From: JAUPKT01 sp964427855 | Lineage (GTDB): Bacteria > Desulfobacterota > Desulfomonilia > Desulfomonilales > Desulfomonilaceae | Length of the DNA: 64,000 nucleotides | Direction: 5' to 3' | NCBI GenBank assembly: GCA_964427855.1 | Contig: CAYRVH010000011.1 | Span: 1-64,000, forward strand | Shown here: in pieces, positions 1 to 9,482 of the stretch | Numbering within the stretch: the stretch's first letter is position 1 | Layout of the letters: every line of letters starts with the position of its first letter | Translations under genes and position numbers: made by a program | The notes under the pieces: model-generated | The model's input: only the letters and a program-made list of their open reading frames with translations | The model's database searches: none | What the model was told of the DNA's origin: nothing

Positions 1-99
1 ATGGTACGGAACGCTTCTTCGGCTTTTGTCAGCAGCGTATAGATGCGCCATATCTTCCCAACAGCCGCCCGAACAAAGACCTGTTATGGCCCCCCCGGT

Positions 100-1856
100 T
101 CACGACTTCGCATCATATACGACTTCGCCGCCGAGAATGGTTTTCAGCACTTTCACATCCTTGAGTCCTTCCTTGGGCATAGTTAAGGATGTCATCAGAC
201 AGCACGGCCATGTCCGCATACTTGCCTGGCTCGATGCTGCCCTTCACTTCTCCCTCGCCGAGAGATCCGGCAGCCCATGTGGTCCACATCTTCAAGGCTT
301 CCGGAACGCTCATTGCTTCTTGCGGTTCAAACAGGCCCTTATCGGAATTCCGGGTGACGCAGGCGAAATCGCGCTGAACGGGTTTATGTTCTCCAGGTAG
401 ATTCCCGTCATGTCAGTGCCTGCGGCCGGTTCGAGCCCTGCATCGATCATGGACCGAAACCTGAATCCGGTCTTGGCAAGTTCAGGCCCCATGTTTTCAT
501 AGTCTGCCTTGACCAGTTCGAGCAGCCACGTGGGTTGCACACAGACATGCAGTCCACTCTTTGTCATCTGTGAAGCTCGCTTCAACTGTGTGTCGCTCAT
601 CTGGAACATGCCGAAGTGCTCGATGCGCATGAGACCTGGGCGCTGTCGCGTCTTGATTTCATACTCAAAGCAGTCCAGGCCTATGTCCATAGCCTTGTCT
701 CCGGTACAGTGGAGCATGCAAATGACGCCGTTTCTATTGGCGATATCGGCAAAATGCTTGGCCTTTGACAGTGGGGTGACCAGAGTTCCCTTTTCGCCAG
801 GAGGATCCGTATCAAAATGGCCTCTGTATTGTTCATACATAAGGCCTGTACGACAATCATTCTCTCCGTCCACCCATGCTTTTATAGCGCCTAACCGATA
901 GAATGCAGGGTCGGCCCCAGCAGGCATCCTAAACCTTTCCAGATTTTCCGGCATGCCCTCGCTGTCGAGTTCCGTCCAGACTGATACAGTGTATCGAATA
1001 TTCGGCCTCCTCTTCATGGAGACTGCTTGGAGGACAGGGAGTGCTGGAGCCGGAGTGATGGCCATAAGGGATGTGAAACCGTACTGGTTCCAGAAATCCT
1101 GAATTTCACTCATGTAATACCGTTCAAGATCCCCGGGGCTCGGCGTTGTAGGGATAATCCCCATTGCGTCAGTAAGGGTGCCGTTGGGCTCTCCGTCCTT
1201 GTCGAGGATCGCATGACCCCCTCCCTTCAACGTGGAAACTCCTTTCGTGACTCCGAGCATTTTCAAAGCCATCGAGTTTGACACTGCCAAGTGGGCCCCG
1301 TCTGCAAGCACAACGGGATTATTGGGCGCTACTGCATCCAGCTCTGCTTTTGTAGGGAGACGCTTCTCGGCGAATTTGTTCTCGCTGGCTGAGACACAAG
1401 CAACGAAAACCCATTTGTCCTTCGGCGTATGTTTGACCCACGCTGCGATTTGAGCGAGGGCCTGCTTCACCGAAGCGCATCCAGGGTATCGAGCATCGAC
1501 CCAACCGTCTTTCATCATTATCGTCTCCATGGGGTGACAATGCGCATCAACCAATCCGGGTACGACGGTCTTTCCACGGAGGTCCACAAGGCGGGTGGAT
1601 GGCCCTGCGAGCTTCTTTACCTCGTCGGCGCTGCCCACTTTGACAAACCTGCCTTGCTTCACCGCAACAGCGTTTGCTATGGATTCTGCCCGATCAAGGG
1701 TCACGATCTTTCCGTTGAAAAATATGACGTCAGCGACAGACTCGCTCCTGGATGTTGAAGCAAGGCCCCTGATGCGAGCAGGAGGCCACCGGTTGCGGCC
1801 ACGGCCGAAGTTTGCAGGAAGCGACGTCGATCCATTCTGTTCTTTTTGTGGCTCAT
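100..1856 (-). pseudogene. Tat-exported amidohydrolase (YtcJ/COG1574 type), broken by three frameshifts
   Basis: The protein resembles metal-dependent amidohydrolases of the YtcJ type: an N-terminal FFNGKIVTLD strand, the metal-binding VDAHCHP, and the C-terminal SIEPGKYADMAVLSDD that closes the composite domain. Reading it requires three frame changes. The likely start at 1856 follows AAGGAAAG and opens a twin-arginine signal (DRRRFLQTS, then a GGLLLAS hydrophobic stretch). The frame shifts near 1755-1770 into the catalytic domain, near 360 into the EPQEAMSVPEALKMW segment, and near 180 into the final PKEGLKDVKVLKTILGGE segment, which stops at 100. None of these points is in a long homopolymer, so real decay is as likely as sequencing error. 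It sits about 40 bases after the thiamine-diphosphate enzyme gene on the same strand. Substrate unknown. Confidence 0.75.
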
Positions 1857-1896
1857 GAATCTTTCCTTCTTTCATTTCATTCAAATCCCTTGACAC

Positions 1897-3450
1897 TTAT
1901 CGCCTGAATTTCATTTCTATGACATGGGGCCCGGCTTCCCGCAGCGCCGTCTTCAATTCTCGTGCAAGTCCTTCCGCGGTTTCGACGGTCACTCCAGGCA
2001 CACCCATGCCTTTGCTCACCTGAGTCCAATTAATAGGGGGTTTTATTAATTCCGTGAGTGACAGAGAGGTCGGGCCAAAAGCAGCGTACCCTGCACGGGC
2101 CATTTCAAACTTGAGGATATCGTAACTCTGGTTTGAACAAATGAGCGTCGTGATGTTAAGGGCTTCGTGCGCCTGGGTCCAGAGGGCTTGGGCCGTATAC
2201 ATTGTAGACCCGTCCCCCTGCAGATTGATCACAGGACTGTCCGGACAGGCAATGGCTGCTCCTGTGGCACTGGGCATCCCCTGACCGATTGCTCCGCCCG
2301 TCAAAGTAATAAGCGTGTGCGGCGGCAGCGAGGGAGCAAGTTCATGGTATGGACCAGCCGAGGTAATCGCCTCCTCTACAATGATGGCCCCCTCGGGCTG
2401 CAATGCAGCCAATGTCCTTGCCGCCGTCTCCGGCGTCAAGCTCCCCTGACATGGAGCAGGACGATTGGTCGGGAGGTATGAATCATTCGAGGTGCCTTTT
2501 CCAGAACTCGCCACGATGTCGGCCAAAGCCTCCACGAATTCCTCTATCTCCACGTTCTGAGAATCCAGGGTAAAAACTCTTTGATCGTCGCTTAGTATTC
2601 TGCTCCTCCCGGCTTTGTACGCAAAGGTTGCTATGGGTTCCGCAGCTCCTGCGAGTACCACTGTGTCATATTTTGACAAACTTCGCATTGCCTCCTCAGG
2701 AAAATATGCCAGCCTGTCCACAGGCAGGAGCCCGGGGCCTCTATCCATGCGAGCGGCGAAAGTCTCTGCAAGTACATCACACCCGGCAGCAGCCTTGATC
2801 CGAGCTGCGGCCTGCAGCCCTTTCCTACGCAAAGCCTTTCCACCCAGGAAGAGGAGACTCGTCTGACCCTTTTGGAGAAGTTCTGCGGCCCGAACAATGG
2901 ACGTCTGATCAACGTGATGAGACGTAGTTTGAGTTCTTTTCGAGATCTGATCTGAACATTCCCCCCATTGGCAGTCCTGCGGCATGATGAGGACCCCGGG
3001 CTGACCTTGTAGGGCGACAGCTATCCCTTCAGCGGTGTCCTGGGAAACAGTCTGTGCGGCAACGCAGGTCCGAACCCATAACGAAATTGGAGCCGCCAAG
3101 CCCTGTATATCAGTGGCCTCGGGAGAATCCCATGGTCGATGCCATGTTGCGTGGTCTCCTACCACAGTGAACACCGGAGTCCTGGCGCGTTTGGCATTGT
3201 GAAGATTTGCCAGTCCATTTGCCAAACCGAGTCCTAGGTGCAAGAGAACCATGGCGGGTTTGTCCCGCATGCGGGCATAGCCGTCGGCTGCTCCAGTGCA
3301 TACACCCTGGAACAGAGCCGGCACTGCTCGGATTCCTGGAATCGAGTCAAAAGCCGCGACCAGCGAAACCTCCGTCGTGCCGAAGTTCGCAAAGCACACT
3401 TCAATGCCTGCAGCTTCCGCCGTCATGATGAGTGATTCCGCTCCGGTCAT
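1897..3450 (-). CDS. Thiamine-diphosphate enzyme, acetolactate-synthase-like
   Basis: A 517-residue protein with the three-domain layout of the acetolactate synthase/benzoylformate decarboxylase superfamily. The N-terminal pyrimidine-binding domain contains GAADGYARM and LHLGLGLANG; the C-terminal domain has the cofactor motif beginning QGDGSTMYT and ending at CSN. In relatives as I remember them the N-terminal motif reads LFEGV, and its Glu activates the cofactor. Here it reads LFQGV (Gln48, codon cag), so classical ThDP activation is doubtful. The start follows a very strong ribosome site (GAGGAGGTG, then about 3 bases). The gene lies just upstream of the broken amidohydrolase and downstream of a secreted amidase; a shared amide or keto-acid pathway is possible but unproven. 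It should not be called IlvB. Confidence 0.85.
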   Translation of the reverse strand: MTGAESLIMTAEAAGIEVCFANFGTTEVSLVAAFDSIPGIRAVPALFQGVCTGAADGYARMRDKPAMVLLHLGLGLANGLANLHNAKRARTPVFTVVGDHATWHRPWDSPEATDIQGLAAPISLWVRTCVAAQTVSQDTAEGIAVALQGQPGVLIMPQDCQWGECSDQISKRTQTTSHHVDQTSIVRAAELLQKGQTSLLFLGGKALRRKGLQAAARIKAAAGCDVLAETFAARMDRGPGLLPVDRLAYFPEEAMRSLSKYDTVVLAGAAEPIATFAYKAGRSRILSDDQRVFTLDSQNVEIEEFVEALADIVASSGKGTSNDSYLPTNRPAPCQGSLTPETAARTLAALQPEGAIIVEEAITSAGPYHELAPSLPPHTLITLTGGAIGQGMPSATGAAIACPDSPVINLQGDGSTMYTAQALWTQAHEALNITTLICSNQSYDILKFEMARAGYAAFGPTSLSLTELIKPPINWTQVSKGMGVPGVTVETAEGLARELKTALREAGPHVIEMKFRR

Positions 3451-3625
3451 TGCACCTCCTCTCGGTACAAATGTGCACTCATGATATCTGACCTTGCAAA
3501 TCGCTCATAGACATTTTTCTAATGGTATTCACGTACAGACAGTCACAGTCTACCCGGGGAATCACGCGGCTTCCCCCAATGAACTCAGCGCATGCTCTTT
3601 GTCATTGCGGCGAACCGATGCCACA

Positions 3626-4753
3626 TTATTGGGCCGAGCCGGTAACATCCTTGATGACCTGAGAGCCTTCGTCCATATTTACGAACTTGACCTTTTTTGC
3701 CGTAAGGTCCAGTTTCATGAGATCAATCTTGCGGAGGTCCGGGTTGTCGTAGGTTTTGAAATAGAAAACCTTGTTGGTCAGATCTCTGAATGAAGCCCAT
3801 TGTGTGGTTTCTTTCAGGACTTTTCCATCAGCCGTCTTCTCTGTCACGAGGCCTTTCGTGATGGCGAATGAATCTACAATGTGCTGGCAGAGGTTCAGAT
3901 TTTTGTCTGCGTTTTCCGCTTTATCAGCGAAGTGGGTAGTGATTCCCAAGCGAATGAAACGGCTCGGGGGTGTGAGATCTCCCGGCAGCCCTATCATACC
4001 TGCTCCATGGCCGGTCGGCATGAATTTCATACCGGACATTTCAAGGGGCTTGGGATTTTCTGTAGTCATCCCGATAAACTGACGAAGATGGGCCACATGC
4101 CATGGGAAGCCAGGGGCATTTGTGAGGATTCCTAATGGGTTATCATAAATGTGGACCCTGCCTTCTTCAACCTCGACGACTATGCATTTCCCTTGAGCAT
4201 CGTGTATGATGCCGTGGCCTGGCGGCGACATACCCAGCGCCGGAACCACATGGCCAAAGAGTTTGACTTCCGCTATCGCTTTTTTCACCTCGTCCACTGT
4301 GGCAAAATTCCCTAGCAGCCAAGCTCCCATCATGGTTTGGGCCAAGGCACGCTTTTCTTCGCCCGGCTTTACCTCTTGCCACTGCACGTCAAGCTCATAC
4401 CAGAGTGCTCCAAAGGAAAGGCCTTTCTCGTTCAGTCCATCAACAACCATGGTGTCGATTCCCCAGCCCACCACCGACACGTATCCGTACTTACTTTGCC
4501 AGGCAAGCCCGTCCTTGCCTCCTGGAGCAGGACTCGTGAACGCAATGTTCCGGGGCGCCACTGCGATTTTCCAACCACTGTCCATACCGAATTCCATGGT
4601 CCGCCCAATCGTGATGGTCTGATCTTTCGCAATGACTCGAAACGACATGCACGCAGTGGAGTTGGCAACACCCATGACCAGGACGACCCACGTGGCCATA
4701 CATATCAGCACTGGCAATCTTGTTTTCACCGCCGCTGACCTCCTTTTCATCAA
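3626..4753 (-). CDS. Linear amide C-N hydrolase (choloylglycine hydrolase/penicillin V acylase family)
   Basis: A 375-residue exported N-terminal-nucleophile amidase. The first 34 residues form a signal peptide (MMKRR, hydrophobic core, ANSTA) and cleavage would expose Cys35 (CMSFRV), the expected nucleophile of the Ntn fold. The following IGRTMEFGMDSGW and GLNEKGLSFGALWYE segments are typical of the bile-salt hydrolase/penicillin acylase family. Being exported, it would act on amide-linked compounds in the periplasm; the true substrate cannot be read from sequence, and homologues range from acyl-homoserine lactones to bile salts. An outer-membrane protein gene lies just upstream and ThDP enzyme and amidohydrolase genes downstream, all on this strand. 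Confidence 0.85.
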   Translation of the reverse strand: MMKRRSAAVKTRLPVLICMATWVVLVMGVANSTACMSFRVIAKDQTITIGRTMEFGMDSGWKIAVAPRNIAFTSPAPGGKDGLAWQSKYGYVSVVGWGIDTMVVDGLNEKGLSFGALWYELDVQWQEVKPGEEKRALAQTMMGAWLLGNFATVDEVKKAIAEVKLFGHVVPALGMSPPGHGIIHDAQGKCIVVEVEEGRVHIYDNPLGILTNAPGFPWHVAHLRQFIGMTTENPKPLEMSGMKFMPTGHGAGMIGLPGDLTPPSRFIRLGITTHFADKAENADKNLNLCQHIVDSFAITKGLVTEKTADGKVLKETTQWASFRDLTNKVFYFKTYDNPDLRKIDLMKLDLTAKKVKFVNMDEGSQVIKDVTGSAQ

Positions 4754-4798
4754 CTTTCCAGGCCGCGCCCGTTGTGTGACCAGAAAATTTTGTCGCGC

Positions 4799-5822
4799 TC
4801 AGAACACGAGCCCCATGGTTATTCCTCCCGCCAAGGAGTACTGGGAAAGCACTAGCATGTCTGCTCTTTGAGCTATGAAAATACCGGGCGCCTCATACGT
4901 CACATCCGATGGGCCCGTTATGGACTGAATCGCGCCGTTGAACCACAGGCTGAAGGTTGAGGGAGGTTTCAGAGGGACTGAGTATTCAAAAGTTAACGAC
5001 AATAAACTGCCCGGCTGATTCAGGTTGTAGGTCAGTGCAGAAGGAACAGGGAGTNNNNNNNNNNNNNNNNNNNNNNNTCCCCGCGGAGCTTACGAGTGGG
5101 CTGTATATGAGGGCCACCCGGTAAAGATTCGGTTCAGAAACCTGCAGGCCCACGAACGGAACCCAGTTCTTGAGGAGGAAATCCTGAGTTATCGTCTGGT
5201 TTTGCAGCGGCACATCCCCTACTCGAGGATTGGCATAGGTCATGGAACTCTTGCCCCATATGATGCCTCCCAGCAACGCGTATCCCTCTCCTATACCGTA
5301 AGAGGCTCCGCACTGAACCATCCAGTATTCCAGGTGAGATCCCGTGAGAGACAACAGTGGAAGAAAATTCTGCTGCCCTACGGAAACAGGCAATGCTCCT
5401 GTCTGAACGAATTCTCTGGGAAGAAACCCCGTTGCCGAGACAAAAGCTGCCACTTTCGGAGAAAAAATGGCGTTGATTCCGGCGGCCCCCATCCAAAAGT
5501 TGAAGTCTTTCAACGCAATGTCGATGCTTCCGATAGACAAATGCGGAAGTGGAGCCGGCGGATCGAAAACCGCGCGGAGGGGAACGTTCATGTTCACCCC
5601 GTTGCGCTGATACCCCACCTGAACAAAGGGATTGACTTTGATGCCGCCTCGTCTGGATTCCTCGCCTCGCGGGGGACAACCATTCGCGAGTGCATGGGGA
5701 GCAGCATAATGATTCGGTGACAAGCATGACCTTTTCCCATCGACAGACCCGGCTGTTTGTCCAAACAAGTACGTGGGAAGGATGATGCCTATGGCAATCA
5801 GGATGGCGGTCACAGATCTCAT
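4799..5822 (-). CDS. Outer-membrane transporter-like beta-barrel protein, interrupted by an N run
   Basis: The start at 5822 (MRSVTAIL) follows AGGAG by about 9 bases and opens a signal peptide. The rest is rich in aromatic and amphipathic strands (VNPFVQVGYQRNGVN, FNFWMGAAGIN) and ends in ITMGLVF, with a terminal aromatic residue as in outer-membrane barrels. It resembles proteins loosely labelled phenol-degradation MetA-type transporters. The N run at 5055-5077 splits the gene; the frame before it gives VALIYSPLVSSAG, and the correct frame after it (LPVPSALTYNLNQPG) is a different one, so the gap length is wrong by a non-multiple of three. Probable partner of the exported amidase downstream. 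Confidence 0.65.
5055..5077. other. Assembly gap (23 N)
   Basis: Run of N inside the outer-membrane protein gene. The reading frames on the two sides do not join at this spacing, so the true gap differs from 23 bases. Confidence 0.95.
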
Positions 5823-6488
5823 CGCATGAACTCCTGGGAATATCGGCCGCACGGATCTCCGCTTCCACGCATAAGGAGCGCAGCACCTCTCGGGTCTGAT
5901 CCCGAGGCGCCCACGCATAGACCCGTCTCAAGAATTGCGCCCTGCGAGACGACCGGAACCTGTTGTCATCCAGTCCGCTTTTCGGCCTAAATTTCGTGGG
6001 AAAAGGAATGATGGAATATAACTTACGCCGCCACCTTAAAGCAAGTTTTTTTTACCCACCGGTAACTATGATAAATCCCTACATTGCGCATACAGCGGTG
6101 TGCCTAATCGAGGATTGCTTCTCATTGGAACAAGGATGTTCACCCCATTTATCTCTCGAGGAGGCCAAGAAATTGGACGAAGTGCGGGAACCTTTGCCAC
6201 AGGGCAGCAGGGTACCGGACGCTATAGAAAAGTGTTTGCGTTGACGCCGGTTGCGTTGTAACCGATTCCCTCGTATCCGGTGACCTCATTGAGGATGCTG
6301 TCACAACTGGTAATTTAGTTTTAGGAAGCCTTATCTTTTCACTGTCCATGGCATAAAATGAGGCAAGGTATCCGCCGCATCACTTTGACCAACGGTATAG
6401 GCGATCCCACATTGTGCGCATGAAAGGTGGGGAGCGCTGGACTTTTAGACCGTTGAGACGCTATTCTTTCTTTAGAGGTGCGTTTCGC
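5823..6488. other. Divergent intergenic region upstream of the outer-membrane gene and PBP1A
   Basis: About 670 bases between two divergent genes. Short open frames occur (for example around 6009-6244) but show no recognisable protein, no good ribosome site and no family motif. It presumably holds the promoters of both flanking genes; no clear -35/-10 pair could be assigned. Confidence 0.5.
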
Positions 6489-9431
6489 ATGATTTTTGGG
6501 CTTCATCGCGCAGCCAAGGTATTTCTGAAGATGTTCCTGCTATGGCCTCTTGCTTTGTTGGGCGCCGTGGGGTCGTTGTGCGCGGGTTTTGCCTTAGGAG
6601 CGTTCTTGGTTTTTTCTCGCGATTTACCAGAGATTCCAAATATCGTCTCATATCAGCCGCGCACGGTATCGACGTTTTATGCGGACGACGGAACTGTGAT
6701 AGGCATCTTTTATAAACAAAAACGGTTCGTCGTGGATCTCAAGCAGATACCGCCGCACGTCGTGCGCGCCTTTCTCGCCGCAGAAGATGTTCATTTCTTC
6801 GATCACCATGGCGTGGATTGGCAGGGTCTGATCCGCGCTTTTCTGCGCAATGTACGAGCGGGCCGTATCGTGCAGGGCGGCAGCACTATTACTATGCAGG
6901 TCACCAGGAATTTCCTTCTAAGTCGGGAGCGCAGCATTTCCCGCAAAGTGAAGGAGATCGTACTGGCGCAGCGGCTCGAACGCGTATGGGGCAAGGAGAA
7001 GATTCTCTACATCTACTTGAACGAAATCTATCTCGGAGAAGGGAATTATGGGGTGGAAGCGGCCTCTCGCGGGTACTTCGACAAGCCTGTGGAGCACTTG
7101 AGCATTGCAGAGGGGGCGTTGCTGGCAGGTCTTGTGGCGAGCCCTGCTCGTTTTAACCCATTCAAGAGCGAAGAACTCGCGAGAAACCGGCAGCTCACAG
7201 TCCTCGGTCGAATGCTCAAAGCCGGCTTCATCAACCAAAAGGAATATCAGGACGCGAAGGAAGCTGTTTTGGTGATTCGACGAGAGGTTCCTCGACCTTT
7301 CGATTTGACGCCCGATTTTGCGGAAGCGGTGCGACGCTACATCATCAAGAAATACGGCGAGGAGAAACTCTACAACGAGGGTCTCAAGGTTTTCACTACG
7401 TGTCGAGTGGAGTATCAGAGGATGGCCCAAAACGCCTTGGAAAAAGGTCTGGCAGAGATCAAAGGCCGTCAGAAACACCTGGCTATCTTGAGAACCGTCC
7501 CCGTGAACCAAATAAATGAACTCCTCCAACGGCGTGCAACGCCCAACCTCACGGACGATAAGATTTACCAAGGCGTCGTTGTGAAGATCACTCGCAAAGG
7601 CAAGGATGTAGAGCTGCAGGTGGCTTTAAGTTCCCGCATGAAGGGCGTGGTGTCCATTCCAGGCCAGTCTGCTGCGGCGTACAAGGTTGGTCAGGTGTTG
7701 GCTTTGAGGTTCGAACATTTCTCGGGAGAGAGGCCGGTCTTCACCTTGGATGACAACCCCCAATTGCAGGGCGCGCTCGTGTGCATCGAAAACCGCACTG
7801 GTTATGTGCGGGCGCTGGTGGGGGGGGTTGATAGCGGACACTTCAAATTCAACAGGGCCATTCAGGCCAAACGGCAGCCGGGGAGTGCGTTTAAGCCGAT
7901 CATTTATTCAGTCGCCCTCGAGGAAAAGAGCTACAGCCCTGCGACAATCATCGTGGATGAACCCATCGTGGTGGACCTGGAAGGAGCTGAAGAAGAGTGG
8001 GAGCCAAAAAACGCGGGCGGCGATTTCCTCGGTCCGCTGAGCTTTCGACGAGCCCTGGAACTCTCTAGAAATATTTGCACCATAAAAATTCTTATGGATG
8101 TGGGTTTCGATCCAGTGATCAAAATGGCCAGGCGCATGGGAATTGCCTCGCCTCTGGGGAGAAATCTCTCCCTCAGCCTCGGCACATCCGAACTGAGTCT
8201 CATGGAGCTGACCACTGCGTACACTGTTTTTCCCAACAGCGGCGTCTACGTCGAACCAATTTTGGTGAAAAGGGTGGAGGACCGCTTTGGGAACGTGCTC
8301 GAAGATAACAGCGATTTCCCTGTTCTCGATGCCTCTCAGATACCTCAACCGCTCCCTAGGGAGGAGTTCCGCGACCTGGTTGCGCTATATTCACGCCCTA
8401 CCGAAAGATTAGAGGATGAGGATGAGCCTGGGCTTCGAGACTTGCGTGGTGAGGCACATACGACAGGGACGGAAGACGATCAGGGATCAGAGAGCCACCA
8501 GCCTCATGGTGGGAGAGATAAAAAAGACCCGAGAGAGGCCAGACGGACGCGCGCCGTTATGTCGCCCCAGACCGCGTATATCATGACCTCGCTGCTTCAG
8601 GGTGGTGTACGGCAGGGAACCGGTGCGCGGGTCAGTCAGTACCTCCGCCGTAAAGACCTTGCGGGCAAGACCGGGACCACCAACAATTCCGAAGACACAT
8701 GGTTCATTGGTTTTAATCCAGATTTCACCACCGGCGTGTGGGTGGGTTTTGACGAGAAGAGGCCTGTAGGTCGCAGAGAAGAGGGTTCGCGGGCCGCATT
8801 GCCTATCTGGGGATATTTCATGAAAGACGTCCTAGAAAATAAGCCTCAGAAGGATTTTCAGGCCCCTCCGGACATTACGTTTCGAGACATGTTGACGTTC
8901 ACGGGCAATCCAAATCAGGGATACGTCCCTTCAATAGTCAAGGAGCCGGTATATACGCCCTTTCTCGGGTGCACCCTGGTGCTGAGCCCGCTGGATTCAC
9001 CGGAGACGCTCGCCGCTTATCGAGGCGTTTCATTTCCGGATGCATACATGCCCAAGACCGCTGCTATTTATCCCTATAATCAGAGTCAGCCCTACCCATA
9101 CGGACAAGGGCCCCTGCTGAGAGACCCTCGAGGGCCGACAGTGCCTCTCAACCCCATGGACGGTCGGAATTTGTTCCCGGAAGAGCAGCCGAATTCTCCG
9201 TATCCCACTGAGCAGCAGAGTGCGCCATCGCCTCCGGCCACGCAGCGCCAAAGACTGGTTCCGCCAGCGCAAGGAGCAGGCGTCTCCTCGAACCCCTTGT
9301 CTCCGCACCAGCCTCACACGGGCGTCGTCGGGGAAACTCCACAAAGGCCCGCCGAAAGAATAGACTACCCGCGGGTTCCCCGCATACCGAACTACCCCAA
9401 CCCCCATTATGCGCCTCTCACCAATGATTAA
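6489..9431 (+). CDS. Penicillin-binding protein 1A, bifunctional transglycosylase/transpeptidase
   Basis: Class A PBP that polymerises and cross-links peptidoglycan in the periplasm. After a short cytoplasmic end and one membrane segment (about residues 12-45) comes the glycosyltransferase domain with its catalytic Glu in AAEDVHFFDHHGVD (about residue 99) and GGSTITMQVTRN. An OB-like insert precedes the transpeptidase domain, which has GSAFKPI (Ser near 465), SRN and KTGTT (near 725). Two features are unusual: a charged insertion rich in Asp, Glu, Gly and His between the SRN and KTGTT motifs (about nt 8390-8550), and a Pro/Gln/Tyr-rich C-terminal tail of about 100 residues. Start 6489 is preferred because GAGGTG lies 8 bases upstream; starts at 6414/6420 have no ribosome site. 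Confidence 0.93.
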   Translation: MIFGLHRAAKVFLKMFLLWPLALLGAVGSLCAGFALGAFLVFSRDLPEIPNIVSYQPRTVSTFYADDGTVIGIFYKQKRFVVDLKQIPPHVVRAFLAAEDVHFFDHHGVDWQGLIRAFLRNVRAGRIVQGGSTITMQVTRNFLLSRERSISRKVKEIVLAQRLERVWGKEKILYIYLNEIYLGEGNYGVEAASRGYFDKPVEHLSIAEGALLAGLVASPARFNPFKSEELARNRQLTVLGRMLKAGFINQKEYQDAKEAVLVIRREVPRPFDLTPDFAEAVRRYIIKKYGEEKLYNEGLKVFTTCRVEYQRMAQNALEKGLAEIKGRQKHLAILRTVPVNQINELLQRRATPNLTDDKIYQGVVVKITRKGKDVELQVALSSRMKGVVSIPGQSAAAYKVGQVLALRFEHFSGERPVFTLDDNPQLQGALVCIENRTGYVRALVGGVDSGHFKFNRAIQAKRQPGSAFKPIIYSVALEEKSYSPATIIVDEPIVVDLEGAEEEWEPKNAGGDFLGPLSFRRALELSRNICTIKILMDVGFDPVIKMARRMGIASPLGRNLSLSLGTSELSLMELTTAYTVFPNSGVYVEPILVKRVEDRFGNVLEDNSDFPVLDASQIPQPLPREEFRDLVALYSRPTERLEDEDEPGLRDLRGEAHTTGTEDDQGSESHQPHGGRDKKDPREARRTRAVMSPQTAYIMTSLLQGGVRQGTGARVSQYLRRKDLAGKTGTTNNSEDTWFIGFNPDFTTGVWVGFDEKRPVGRREEGSRAALPIWGYFMKDVLENKPQKDFQAPPDITFRDMLTFTGNPNQGYVPSIVKEPVYTPFLGCTLVLSPLDSPETLAAYRGVSFPDAYMPKTAAIYPYNQSQPYPYGQGPLLRDPRGPTVPLNPMDGRNLFPEEQPNSPYPTEQQSAPSPPATQRQRLVPPAQGAGVSSNPLSPHQPHTGVVGETPQRPAERIDYPRVPRIPNYPNPHYAPLTND

Positions 9432-9482
9432 TTGCCTGAAGCAGTCTGAAACCTGCGACGCCCAACAGGAGGGTCCGCCATC

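Noticed and set aside
26..400. Plus-strand open frame of 124 codons at the window edge
   Set aside because: It is antisense to the amidohydrolase 3' end, whose recognisable motifs (EPQEAMSV, SIEPGKYADM) define the minus strand as coding.
5963..6244. 93-codon plus-strand frame upstream of PBP1A
   Set aside because: No ribosome site, no known motif, and the internal methionine region looks like intergenic sequence.
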